Shown here one piece after another: positions 11,740 through 22,665 of a stretch of 64,000 nucleotides of DNA. Below the pieces are notes generated by a model. The model was not told the DNA's origin. It was given only the letters and a program-made list of their open reading frames with translations, and did no database searches. The DNA is taken from positions 2,420,001-2,484,000 of the forward strand of contig JAQFVV010012395.1 in NCBI GenBank assembly GCA_028023455.1. Direction: 5' to 3'. Source of the stretch: Epiperipatus broadwayi (taxonomy: Eukaryota > Onychophora > Udeonychophora > Euonychophora > Peripatidae). A program made the translations under genes and the position numbers. Position 1 is the first letter of the stretch. Each line of letters opens with the position of its first letter.

Positions 11740-12620
11740 ATCCTAGTAAACAGCAGATTGCAAATCTACTACATGAAGGTTATCTGGGCATTGGCAGGAT
11801 GAAATGTTCACAAAAAACTGCACAAGCTCCAGTCATGTGCAAATGTATCTCCAGAACAAATTTGAATCTTGGAAAGAAGCAATCATGGCAGAGAATACAC
11901 ATCGATCACTGATGACCTATTTAAAGATAATTGTTTCTAGTAGCTGCTGACACCTATTCAGGATGGGCTGAATGTAAAACAGTTAAAAATATTAAGTTCA
12001 GATGAAACTATCAACAAACTGATGGAGATTTTTGCATACCATGGCTTTCCAGAAACCTTTGTATCAGACAATGGTACAGGATTTGCATCAGAAAAATTTT
12101 TGGATACCATGCTCAAATAGAGAATAAAGCACATATTTACTCCACCATACCACCTCCAATCAAATGGACTGCCAAGAAAGGCATGCAAATTTTAAAGTTG
12201 ATCATCAACAAAATGGGAAAACAAAGATGGCAGGAAGCGGTTTTCAAGGTGCTTCTATATCAACATTCTATGCCTACAGCTAAGTTGGGCAAATCACCTG
12301 CAGAGAAATGTTTAGGTCACAGATTGCAGACCAAGCTTGATAAAATTATACGACCTAAGGATATTAAAATACCTACAGGCACAAACTATAAATTTGCACC
12401 ACAAAAATGCATATGGGTTAGAAATAATCATGACAGATTTCGGACAAATGACAAAATTGTACAACATTTAAGCAAGCAAGTGATAACCATCGGAATGGCA
12501 GATGGAAGAGTTTTACTTAAGCACATCAACCAATTGCAGAAAGATGGAAGTATCAACAAATACCACAGATATTTTCAAAAAAAGATAACAATAATGCAAT
12601 TCCAGGTGGCAATATGAAAG
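11740..12620 (+). pseudogene. pol: Integrase remnant, gypsy element 1
   Basis: The integrase core is recognisable at about 12000-12180: YHGFPETFVSDNGTGFASEK gives the second catalytic Asp, then a stop and FTPPYHLQSNG. The third catalytic acidic residue, normally in a G-L-A-E-R context, reads G-L-P-R-K, so it is lost. A longer open piece (12183-12617, 144 aa) covers the C-terminal part, with the SPAEKCLGHRLQT phrase common to gypsy integrases. A 60-bp internal duplication (about 11617-11700) sits just upstream. Confidence 0.75.
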
Positions 12621-12858
12621 TAGAAATTGAAATCACCCCTTTTCCTGATGAGTTACTCGGTATCCTAGGACAAGAAAATGTTACAGACCTGGAATTGGAA
12701 CCCCACCCCCAATGCTCCAAGAAGGAAAGAATAATTCTCTCCCACAAGTTCAGAAAACAGGAAAAAAGTAAAACACTAATCTTGGAACTTGAGGGAGGTA
12801 AGCTTTACAGTTTATAAAAAAACATAGCACGATATAAAATAAATCTCATTTGTTTATC

Positions 12859-13726
12859 TGAAATAGTAAATGTATGTATGTGTATACCAAAGGCATGCAC
12901 ATTATTTTAAAAAAGCACTTAGATTAATTGAATAGTATAATTAAAAGAGTAAATCTTATACTGATAAAGATTAGTTATACTGATAAATAATCAGTATTAG
13001 CAGAGATAGTAATATTAGTTTCTGATCAGATTTGTTGATAATGAAAAGTCATTGCTAAAAATAGATAATTGGAATCTGAACTGTGTTATCTGATCACAAA
13101 AATTGAATATGGGAACTCTAGATATGGACCACTATATGGGCAGCTGATGACCAATCAAAAGTTATTCTACAACATCCAGTAGTGTGTATAAACAATGAAG
13201 AACAGGACTTGCTTGGTGAAGCTCCAGGAATGCAGGTGTGACAGTGAATGGGTGCTCCAGTCACCCCTATTTCCCCTTAGCCTTCCAAAGAAGTTTACTT
13301 CTGGATGTATAAAGGTAAACTTAGAGACTCACAACCGGTTGTATCAATCTATAATATTATTTTGTTAGCCTTCAGATCTATATATTATGTTTTGTGAGAT
13401 ATGTATATAATGTGTATAATATAGAAAATATGAATTATAATATATTTAATTACTAATGATTTTTATCTTCATGCTTAACCCTCTGTAAATAAAACTCTGT
13501 TAACTTTAAATTACTTGCTGTGCTGCTTCCATTATTCTTAGTATTCCTTTATTTAATTGTAATTTTCTGATATTTTGCAATAATATTATTTCCACACTCA
13601 ATTCTAATGCTTCGACAATCAATTTATTTTCTTATTGCAACTAGCACTTTCTAAGGCATGGGGCGGGGCCTTCATTTTCAAAGCTGTGTTTGCAATCCAG
13701 CAGGCAATACAGTGCCACTGGACACA
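12859..13726 (+). repeat. 3' LTR of gypsy element 1
   Basis: Begins TGAAATAGTAAATG and ends CTGGACACA. It is the longer of the two LTRs and includes a GC-rich patch (GGGGCGGGGCC near 13661) absent from the left copy. Divergence from the left LTR is clearly higher than in the element at 14.7-22.0 kb. Confidence 0.75.
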
Positions 13727-14724
13727 AAATATTTCTTCTGTTATAAATCAACAAACATTTTAAAGTATTCTGTTTTGTAAAATCTCTATATTGTTTATGT
13801 TTATTTTTTTTCTGATAAACAGAAAATGCTGTATTTTTTTTTTAATTAAGCCACTAATAATAGGATCATTCTTAGAAAAACAGTTGTAATTCTTTAGTTA
13901 TCCCAAGAACAGATTTACTTAAACTAGTAACACATTCCTTAAAACAATTCTATGATTCAATAACATGATAATGATTAAAGTCCAAAGTAGCAATGCACAA
14001 GTACTATATGCTTTCAAAGAATAAACATCAAGTTTCTTACAAACATGATTGTAACAAGTCTTATTTTTAAGGCAATTATTTTAACTATAGCATACACTAA
14101 TTTATGATCTGTCCAATAACCTGCACTTGTAAGTGCTCATGATTGTTATTCTGACTACTAAATATACTGTAGTATTGTTAGCCATTGTATCCAAACAAAA
14201 AAAAAAGTCAATTTATGTGTTATTCAAAAATTCAATAACAACTGATTATTTGAGTTTACAATATTAGTAATACTATTAATTTCAATAATTTTGTGCCAAA
14301 GTAATTAGGAATTTAGGCATTAATGTTTTCAAAAAATAAAATTTACACCTTTTAATGGTATTGATGTCTTTTTTTGAACTTTTTGAATTGAATTTATTTT
14401 ACTATATAATATCAATAAATTTATAAATAAAAACAGTATACTTTAAGATTCCATTTCTTATAATAGAACAATGTACATTTTTCTAATAATATTCTCTTTT
14501 AATTTATCAATTTTATTCTTTATATTATTTCTAACTTATGTTGAATCAAAATATAATCTGATTGGAATCTATTCTTACCACGATTTCAAAGTTTAAATAT
14601 TTTTTTTTCCAACTTTAAATCATATTGTCATTATTACCATACACTATTTTCTCAACAAATACTTATTAAACTTTAATCTCTTCCATTTCTTAATTACAAA
14701 ACATAACTTCAACAATTTTGTTAC
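13727..14724. other. AT-rich non-coding stretch
   Basis: No gene, RNA or repeat that I can support lies between the gypsy element and the gag-only element. Confidence 0.55.
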
Positions 14725-14728
14725 ATAT

Positions 14729-17232
14729 TGTAACGGTCAGAAATGGGTGATTCATTAACATAGTGCAGAATTCGACCACCACACAGAACTGCAGCATCAT
14801 CTAGATAGCGAAGCTACCCGTAGTACTGAGTTCGAACATAGTTTATCAGTTCCACAATACAATCTACGAAACAATGCATGTGTTGCGACATTAGTAAACA
14901 TTTCTTTAGGCACGGTGGTCAGGGATGTTGCAAGAGATTCATGATTTTATTTCGAGTTAGCCAATAATAACACTAATATTAATTAAACATTTATATTTAA
15001 ATAATCGAGGAAATATATTGAATGGGTATCGAATAAATAAATGAAGAAGTAATGGCAGATGTATAGTTTGAAATTATTTATTAAAACATTATATCATTTA
15101 ACGGTAAAACTAATAATATTTGGCAAGATTTAAATCTCAGTAGCGGAATTTTCCGATACTATTATATTTACACAGATGAACATATTTATTGATGACGTAA
15201 TCTAGCTACCTAAAATTCTTGAGCAAGTATTTCTAATGCATGCCTTTAGGGATTTATACCTTTGCAATGCAAGAGTCTAAAGTAAGATTTATTTAATTAA
15301 AGATATTACAAAGAACTAGGGGCAAACATTTATTTGAGAGTGAATTATGAAGCTAATGCAGGGACGGAGTTATATACAGAATAATAAAGTTAATAAAAGG
15401 AAACACGTGGTATGCTAGAAAGCGATATGGAATGGCAGTATATTGAAACTGCAAAGCCGTGAATGAGTTTATAAGAATGATGGGCTGGCGTTTGCCATCG
15501 GCCCAAAGAAGTAAGGTGTCACATAAGCATAACCAGGGACAAGCGGTTCGTGCCGAGATTGCCTGCTGGCTGCATGACGGTCGTCAAGCCCTATGGGAGC
15601 ATTTATTATGTCTGCTTGTGTAGGACGACTGGGGTTAATTTCAACCCTATAGAATCCGGAATATTCATGGCTTGTAATGGGTCATCGTGTCTCTAAAACG
15701 TAACACATGTATAATGTACAGACAATCCTGTTAAGACTTAAATATATTTTATAACTCGGCCCTACATTATCAACATTTAATAAGGAACGTTTGCGACTCT
15801 CAAAGAAATGCAAATTTTATGGAATTATTAATTACAGTTTAATAAGATATAAAAACAATATATAGACTGGGTGATTATTACAACTGATATGTCAGCCATT
15901 TGCTAAGCAGTAGACCCCTGCATTACAATAATGGAAGTATTGAATGCGTATCGTTTGTATGAAAATATTAAGTCATTTATGAAATCAAATATTAATGAAA
16001 ATTTTGACACTCATCCGCTGTTTCAAATGATCACAGATTTATATTTAGACAATTATGAGCATGCAATAATTAAATAATAAATATAGATTTTAGAAATACA
16101 AACCCAAAAAAGATAGAATTAGGCAGGCTAGATTATTAAAGAAGTTTACATATTAATTATTAAATGTTTAGCATTTCAAATGATAGTTCTACAATTTATA
16201 AGTTATATACAGAATGAATAAGCGTAGCTGGATATTAGTAGAGTATTCTAGAGAATTTGGACACAGGTACCTGTTTATGAGAAGTTTTCTGATTCTGTGA
16301 TCAGTAGCAAATTGTTCATGATTCTAGCATTAGCAGTTCTTTACAGCATTTAGATGATTCATGTAATTTAACAGCAGCAGCTTTCAAATTATTTTAGGCA
16401 GCAGATCTTCATGGTTGAATTTATGAAGGGCAAGGGAAGGTTTGGCATCTGATAGGCCATCTCTGGATGGAGAATAGTCTGGGCGCTTACTCCTCACACA
16501 TACGGTGGCAGGTAAATTAATATATATCTCTTTGGAGACACTCCTGATCGAGAGCAAAGCTAAAGTTTAAGTGAAAAGTCTCTAGAAAGTCTAAAATGGC
16601 CTCCTTTTGTAGATCTTATCTTTTACATTTTGTTAGTGTATTTTTAGATTCCACTTAATCTGCCCTGAGGATAATCAACACATTTTTGTTAGTTTAATTA
16701 TAGAGAAAGCTGCCATTCTATTGTTTACGTTTAGATTTTACATTTAATTTTTATAATTACATTTTAGGGAATTTTTCTTTTTAATTAAACTATTATCTCT
16801 CACCAACCGATGCTTTTAAAATTTCAAAGACAAAAAGGGAACATACGATTATTTTTACTTTTAATTAAATATTACAATCTATTTCTAAAATTATTACTAA
16901 ATGAAATTTAAACAAAGCAATAACTAACGAATTTTACAATTCAAAATAAATGATTAAAATTATATATTTTTATATAACTAAAAGAAGAAATCTAAATTAT
17001 ATTATTTATCTTTATTTATTGCCTTAAATTTGAGATCGAAATGTGTGCGTGTTTATGGTGAATTCTACATATATCTATACATTTTTAATATTGCTACACA
17101 CACAATTCGATACCAAAAAGTTTAAATTTGGGTAGGATAGACCGGTGAGTGAGAGACGATAGAAAAAAGTGAAACTTAAGATTCGAATATGAATCTTACT
17201 GTTTTATTTCTTCGTAAGAGCTTACTGTTTCA
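14729..17232 (-). repeat. 3' LTR of the gag-only element
   Basis: On the + strand it begins TGTAACGGTCAG and ends GTTTCA. Compared with the other LTR it has an extra 26 bp near 17207-17232, a local duplication around CTTACTGTTT. Many differences from its partner are C/T or G/A changes at CpG. Confidence 0.9.
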
Positions 17233-17253
17233 TTTTTCGTACTTCCCGTGAAC
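17233..17253 (-). other. Polypurine tract of the gag-only element
   Basis: Read on the minus strand, GGGAAGTACGAAAAA directly precedes the TGAAACAG start of the 3' LTR. This is the expected place for second-strand priming. The tract is not perfectly purine. Confidence 0.55.
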
Positions 17254-17688
17254 AATTAAGGAAGAACAAAGGAGGCAAGGAAAGAAGAAAAAAAATTTTG
17301 CTACATCACATAATTTAAATACGAAAAAAAAATTTTTTTTTTTTACAGATATATAGAAATATAGAAAGCAGAGATTACATGAAGCAACGAATAATTTATA
17401 TACCCGGATCTAGAATTTATAGTTTAATTTAAAATGGCCTAATTTGGTCGTGTCTGGTTAGAAATCATATATAAAAATTCTTAGAATACTATTAGTTAAA
17501 ATAATATATATAAAAAAATTTCTTAAGAGTAATAGTAATTAAAACAATAATATATATATATATATAAATATTTCTATCTAAAGCCTTATTTAACCAATGT
17601 AAATTCCATTCAACCAAATTCATTTTACCAAATTCATTTTAATATTCTTATATACGTTTAATAACCATCCTAAGAGGCTAAAATATTT

Positions 17689-18158
17689 TTATAACCCTGG
17701 GTCAGGTGGATAATATCTATCTCTCATCATCGATGACTGCAGCCTTAGGTTTTCTAATTTTTGCCTTCTATCAGGTGGTTCTTTGGCCCAATGGTTAAAA
17801 TCAAATGTAGTAAGAAATTCAATCATTTCTTCTATGTCTTTTATTTGACTGCCTGCCATTAATTGTTGGATGGTTAGCAGCATGTTACATAGCATAGTTC
17901 TATATTTCCATTTCCCCATATTCCACCAGTCTTTGGCAGAGCCTTGCAGATGGTAACTGGCCATAGCTATCCATAAATCTGGTTCTTTCTTATAAAATTG
18001 GGAGAACTTTTGTAAGCTCTCTAAGTGGGTTTGAGGGTTTTCCTCTATCTTTCCTTTAATAAAGATTTTAATGTGGATCATCTTTGCTAAGTAGCTCTGG
18101 TGTCCATTGTCCATTTTCATGATTTTTTTCATGACCTTTGGTCCTTCTATATTTTTTT
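17689..18158 (-). CDS. gag: Gag capsid-like domain, second ORF of gag-only element
   Basis: A 147-aa open piece from ATG 18132 (open back to about 18158 in this frame). It shows the retrotransposon Gag capsid signature: a Trp followed by Ala and a hydrophobic-Leu-x-Gly-x-Ala-x-x-Trp-Trp core, here WIAMASYHLQGSAKDWW. This block is typical of Ty3/gypsy Gag (Retrotrans_gag family), where it forms part of the capsid fold. It lies in the -1 frame relative to the upstream ORF, and the two meet at a run of seven A. No zinc knuckle follows; the protein ends in a Pro/Asp/Tyr tail. It is either the continuation of Gag reached by frameshifting or the result of a one-base slip in a pseudogene. Confidence 0.7.
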
Positions 18159-18839
18159 ATCCCCATCCACGCTTGTCTCCTCTTTAATGCTGACTTCATA
18201 CTCTGGTTCTTGTGGGCCTTCATTTGCTGGAATGAGGTCTCTTTGCTCTTCACACTTATTTACATTTATTACCCTATCTGTCTGCTCTTCTATGATCATA
18301 GGTTCATCAGATCTTTCTAACTTCCTTTCATTTTCCATATCTTTAATTTCTTCTTCCTTTTTACTAACTCTGGATATGCTTGTTTCCTTTTCAATGCTGT
18401 CTTCATTCAATGGTTCTTGTGGGCCTTCATTTGTTGGAATGAGGTCTCTTTGCTCTTCACACTTATCTACATTTATTACACTATCTGTCTGCTCTTCTAT
18501 TATCATAGGTTCATCAGATCTTGCTAACTTCCTTTCATTTTCCAAATCTTTAGCCTCTTCCTTTTTATTGACTTGGGTTATTCTATATTCCTCTGCTATC
18601 ATTCCTAACTCTCTCAAGACAGATTTTTGAATTTCCTGATACTTCTTAGCTCTTATCTTTTCTTCTTCCTGTATCTTTTTTGATTCTTCATCTCTTCTTC
18701 TTGCTTCCTCCTCATAAATTTTCCTCATTTCTTCCCTATTCTGTCTAAGTATTTCAAGTAACTTTAAATTAAAGTCCATTGATCCTCCAAAAGCTTTGGA
18801 TAAATCTACTTGCTCTATACTAACATTTTCTGCTTCCAT
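18147..18839 (-). CDS. gag: Gag N-terminal acidic coiled-coil protein with two 69-aa repeats
   Basis: A 230-aa ORF, highly charged (Glu, Lys, Arg) and probably coiled coil from about residue 25 to 90 (long runs of R, E, K and Q). Residues from about 75 on contain two tandem repeats of 69 aa (period 207 bp), each with ENERKL, SDEPMIIEEQTD, CEEQRDLIP and EGPQEP. The start ATG is the first in the frame and follows a leader of about 650 nt after the 5' LTR, as expected for gag. The ORF ends at a TAG just after an A7 run, and the capsid-like ORF continues in the -1 frame. No homologue is recognised by name; assignment as Gag rests on position and on the downstream capsid motif. Confidence 0.6.
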   Translation of the reverse strand: MEAENVSIEQVDLSKAFGGSMDFNLKLLEILRQNREEMRKIYEEEARRRDEESKKIQEEEKIRAKKYQEIQKSVLRELGMIAEEYRITQVNKKEEAKDLENERKLARSDEPMIIEEQTDSVINVDKCEEQRDLIPTNEGPQEPLNEDSIEKETSISRVSKKEEEIKDMENERKLERSDEPMIIEEQTDRVINVNKCEEQRDLIPANEGPQEPEYEVSIKEETSVDGDKKI

Positions 18840-19449
18840 TTTCTGAATATTATTTATTTATTTTATTTATTACTAGCATTAGACTATTCCCCACCGGTAT
18901 CTTGGTCCTATCACACTCTTTCACTGCCCTCACCTACTCTACATTGCCCTATCTCTATATTTTCTATATTGCTGTGCTTAACATATACATTATAACGAAC
19001 TACTGCTAACACATATAATAAGCCACTTCTGTCCATATATATAATAGCACTTTAATAAAATATTTACTGTCAACATATATAACAAGCCTCTGCTGTCTAT
19101 GATATATATAATGGTGCTTTAATAAAATATTTACTGCTACTTGCTTTCTCATTTAGCGACTGATTACTTTTTTTTTTACATATATATAAAAAAATATTTC
19201 ACTAGATTCGAGTATTTTCATTTCTTCTTAATTTATACACACATCCCTGCTTTCCTTAAATTTATTACGCCTGCCGTGCTTTCATTCACTCGACCCACAT
19301 TATTTCACTCGATTTATTTTATTTTTATTATTTTTATCAAAAAACAAACTTGTATATATAGAATAATTAGCTAACTCGAGTAACGAACGCTAAAAGAAAT
19401 TTATATGCGTTATATTTTTGCTCAGGGTATATATGGGTTTTATAATCGA
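18840..19449 (-). other. Untranslated leader of the gag-only element
   Basis: About 600 bp between the primer-binding site and the gag start, AT-rich, with no ORF on the coding strand. It includes a local direct repeat (AATAAAATATTTACTG at about 19055 and 19122). The length suits a packaging leader. Confidence 0.5.
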
Positions 19450-19450
19450 A

Positions 19451-19472
19451 GCCTCCACGTTTGTTGGCACCA
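19451..19472 (-). other. Primer-binding site of the gag-only element
   Basis: The minus strand reads TGGTGCCAAC...ACGTGGAGGC starting 23 nt after the 5' LTR. TGG pairs with a tRNA CCA end, and the rest resembles the tRNA-Lys-type site TGGCGCCCAACGTGGGGC with a few extra bases. The preceding TTTGG and the following CTTCGA context is also common in gypsy-like elements. Confidence 0.65.
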
Positions 19473-19495
19473 AACGCTAAAAAAAAATTCTACTA

Positions 19496-21978
19496 TGTAA
19501 CGGTCAGAAACGGGTGATTCGTTAACATAGTGCAGAATTCGACCACCACACAGAACTGCAGCACCATCTAGATAGTGAAGCTACCCGTAGTACTGAGTTC
19601 GAACATAGTTTATCGGTTCCACAATACAATCTACAAAACAATGCATCTGTTGCAACATTAGTAAACATTTCTTTAGGCACGGTGGTCAGGGATGTTGCAA
19701 GAGATTCATGATTTTATTTCGAGTTAGCTAATAATAACACTAATATTAATTAAACTTTTATATTTAAATAATTGAGGAAACATATTGAATGGGTATCAAA
19801 TAAATAAATAAATGAAGAAGTAATGGCAGACGTATAGTTTGAAATTATTTATTAAAACATTATATCATTTAATGGTAAAACTAATAATATTTGGCAAGAT
19901 TTAAATCTCAGTAGCAGAATTTTCCGATACTATTATATTTACACAGATGAACATATTTATTGATGATGTAATCTAGCTACCTAAAATTCTTGAGCAAGTA
20001 TTTCTAATGCATGCCTTTAGGGATTTATACCTTTGCAATGCAAGAGTCTAAAGTAAGATTTATTTAATTAAAGATATTACAAAGAACTAGGGGCAAACAT
20101 TTATTTGAGAGTGAATTATGAAGCTAATGCAGGGATGGAGTTATATACAGAATAATAAAGTTAATAAAAGGAAACACGTGGTATGCTAAAAAGTGATATG
20201 GAATGGCAGTATATTGAAACTGCAAAGCCGTGAATGAGTTTATAAGAATGATGGGCTGGCATTTGCCATCGGCCCAAAGAAGTAAGGTGTCACATAAGCA
20301 TAACCAGGGACAAGCAGTTCATGCCGAGATTGCCTGCTGGCTGCATGACAGTCGTCAAGCCCTATGGGAGCATTTATTATGTCCGCTTGTGTAGGATGAC
20401 TGGGGTTAATTTCAACCCTATAGAATCCGGAATATTCACGGCTTGTAATGGGTCATCGTGTCTCTAAAACGTAACACATGTATAATGTGCAGACAATCCT
20501 GTTAAGACTTAAATATATTTTATAACTCGGCCCTACATTATCAACATTTAATAAGGAATGTTTGCGACTCTCAAAGAAATGCAAATTTTATGGAATTATT
20601 AATTACAGTTTAATAAGATATAAAAACAATATATAGACTGGGTGATTATTACAACTGATATGTCAGCCATTTGCTAAGCAGTAGACCCCTGCATTACAAT
20701 AATGGAAGCATTGAATGCATGTCGTTTGTATGAAAATATTAAGTCATTTATGAAAGTAAATATTAATGAAAAATTTGACACGCATCCACTGTTTCAAATG
20801 ATCACAGATTTATATTTAGACAATTATGAGCATGCAATAATTAAATAATAAATATATATTTTAGAAATATGCACCCAAGAAAGATAGAGTTAGGCAGGCT
20901 AGATTATTAAAGAAGTTTACATATTAATTATTAAATGTTTAGCATTTCAAATGATAGTTCTACAATTTATAAGTTATATACAGAATGAATAAGTGTAGCT
21001 GGATATTAGTAGAGTACTCTAGAGAATTTGGACACAGGTACCTGTTTATGAGAAGTTTTCCGATTCTGTGATCAGTAGCAAATTGTTCATGATTCTAGCA
21101 TTAGCAGTTCTTTACAGCATTTAGATTGATTCGTGTAATTTAACAGCAGCAGCTTTCAAATTATTTTAGGCAGCAGATCTTCATGGTTGAATTTATGAAG
21201 GGCAATGGAAGGTTTGGCATGCGATAGGCCATCTCTAGATGGAGAATAGTCTGGGTGCTTACTCCTCACACATACGGTGGCAGGTAAATTAACATATATC
21301 TCTTTGGAGACTATCCTGATTGAGAGCAAAGCTAAAGTTTAAGTGAAAAGTCTCTAGAAAGTCTAAAATGGCCTTCTTTCATAGATCTTATCTTTTACAT
21401 TTTGTTAGTGTATTTTTAGATTCCACTTATTCTGCCCTGAGGATAATCAACGCATTTTTGTTAGTTTAATTATAGAGAAAGCTGCCATTCTATTGTTTAC
21501 ATTTAGATTTTACATTTAATTTTTATAATTACATTTTAGGGAATTTTTCTTTTTAATTAAACTATTATCTCTCACCGACCAATGCTTTTAAAATTTCAAA
21601 GACAAAAAGGGAACATACGATTATTTTTACTTTTAATTAAATATTACAATCTATTTCTAAAATTATTACTAAATGAAATTTAAACAAAGCAATAACTAAC
21701 GAATTTTACAATTCAAAATAAATGATTAAAATTATATATTTTTATAAAACTAAAAGGAGAAATCTAAATTATATTATTTATCTTTATTTATTGCCTTAAA
21801 TTTGAGATCGAAATGTGTGCATGTTTATGGTGAATTCTACATATATCTATACATTTTTAATATTGCTACACACACAATTCGATACCAAAAAGTTTAAATT
21901 TGGGTAGCATAGACTGGTGAGTGAGAAACGATAGAAAAAGGTGAAACTTAAGATTCGAATATGAATCTTACTGTTTCA
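19496..21978 (-). repeat. 5' LTR of the gag-only element
   Basis: Begins TGTAACGGTCAG and ends CTGTTTCA on the + strand and is followed by the ATAT duplication. It is collinear with the left LTR over its whole length, with one 4-bp and one 26-bp length difference plus scattered transitions. Confidence 0.9.
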
Positions 21979-21982
21979 ATAT

Positions 21983-22469
21983 TTCCTATAATTTCACAAC
22001 ATTTATAATACAACTATTTTTATATTTTTTTAAAATATTTTTCTTTTATTTTCTCATACATATTTTTATCTTCATTAGTATCTTTATTCAGAATACTTTG
22101 GAATGCTTTTGTTTTTATACTAGTATCAGTTTATCATTTATGGGAGTGACATTGATAAAATTCTTTTGTTCTTTGACCTAAAACAATAGCAATTAATCTA
22201 CAGTTGTCAGATAAAAGTTCTACAATATTTCTGGATTTTGCGCTTTCATTTCTTACAATAAATTTACCATCTTCTCGGGTTTTTTTTTATCATCTAACAC
22301 TCAATGCACCCATTCTTACTGTTCTATCTGCCAGTCTGACTGTGCCAATGTTATATCTGCAAGTCTGACTGTGCGGTCAGCAAATAACTATACAATGAGA
22401 CTCACAAGATTTTACGTAATCTGCAATACTCTATCTTTACACTTCGCTAATGTTCAATTCCCACACTGT
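21983..22469. other. Unassigned flank of the gag-only element
   Basis: AT-rich, then a short duplication of TCTGCCAGTCTGACTGTGC and TCTGCAAGTCTGACTGTGC (about 22328 and 22355). No gene seen. Confidence 0.5.
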
Positions 22470-22665
22470 TCTCTTGCAATGAATGCTCTGCTCAAAATGC
22501 TCTGCAATGAATGCCCTGCAATGAATGCTCTCAATACACTCTGGATTCTCTGGCAACAAATGCCCTGCAATGAATGCTCTGCAACGAATGACCTGCGATG
22601 AATGCTCTCAATACACTCTGTATTCTCTGGCAACAAATGCTCGGCAATGAATGCTCTGAATATCT
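22470..22665 (+). repeat. GCAATGAATGCTCT minisatellite with higher-order unit
   Basis: Variants of GCAATGAATGCTCT recur about every 14-20 bp. A longer unit with CTCAATACACTCTG, then ATTCTCTGGCAACAAATGC occurs twice (about 22529 and 22607). ORFs on both strands through it are repeat artefacts. Confidence 0.8.

Larger units (their letters stand above)
8221..13726 (+). mobile_element. Ty3/gypsy LTR retrotransposon, old degraded copy
   Basis: Two related direct repeats (LTRs) flank gag-pol remnants in the order gag, zinc knuckles, protease, RT, RNase H, integrase, which is the Ty3/gypsy order. Every domain contains stops or frameshifts and several catalytic residues are lost. It resembles the minus-strand gypsy element at 58.6-62.9 kb in domain order and in Gag phrases (LEEALLEQFLYGM here, MEQVLFDQLLWGM there), so both probably belong to one lineage. 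No matching target duplication is visible at the chosen TG...CA ends. Confidence 0.85.
14729..21978 (-). mobile_element. Long-LTR, gag-only LTR retrotransposon (TR-GAG/LARD type)
   Basis: A structurally complete element of about 7.25 kb. Two LTRs of about 2.5 kb surround an internal region of only about 2.26 kb. The outer ends are TG...CA on the + strand (TG...CA also on the minus strand), and both flanks show the 4-bp duplication ATAT (14725-14728 and 21979-21982). The coding strand is minus, as shown by a primer-binding site next to the right LTR, a polypurine tract next to the left LTR, and gag. No protease, RT, RNase H or integrase is present, so it must have moved with enzymes supplied in trans. 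Hand alignment of the LTRs gives about 70 substitutions in 2.48 kb (about 3%), far less than gypsy element 1. Confidence 0.9.

Noticed and set aside
18100-18630. 176-aa plus-strand ORF
   Set aside because: Antisense shadow of the repeat-containing Gag ORF; Ser/Leu-rich low complexity with no motif.
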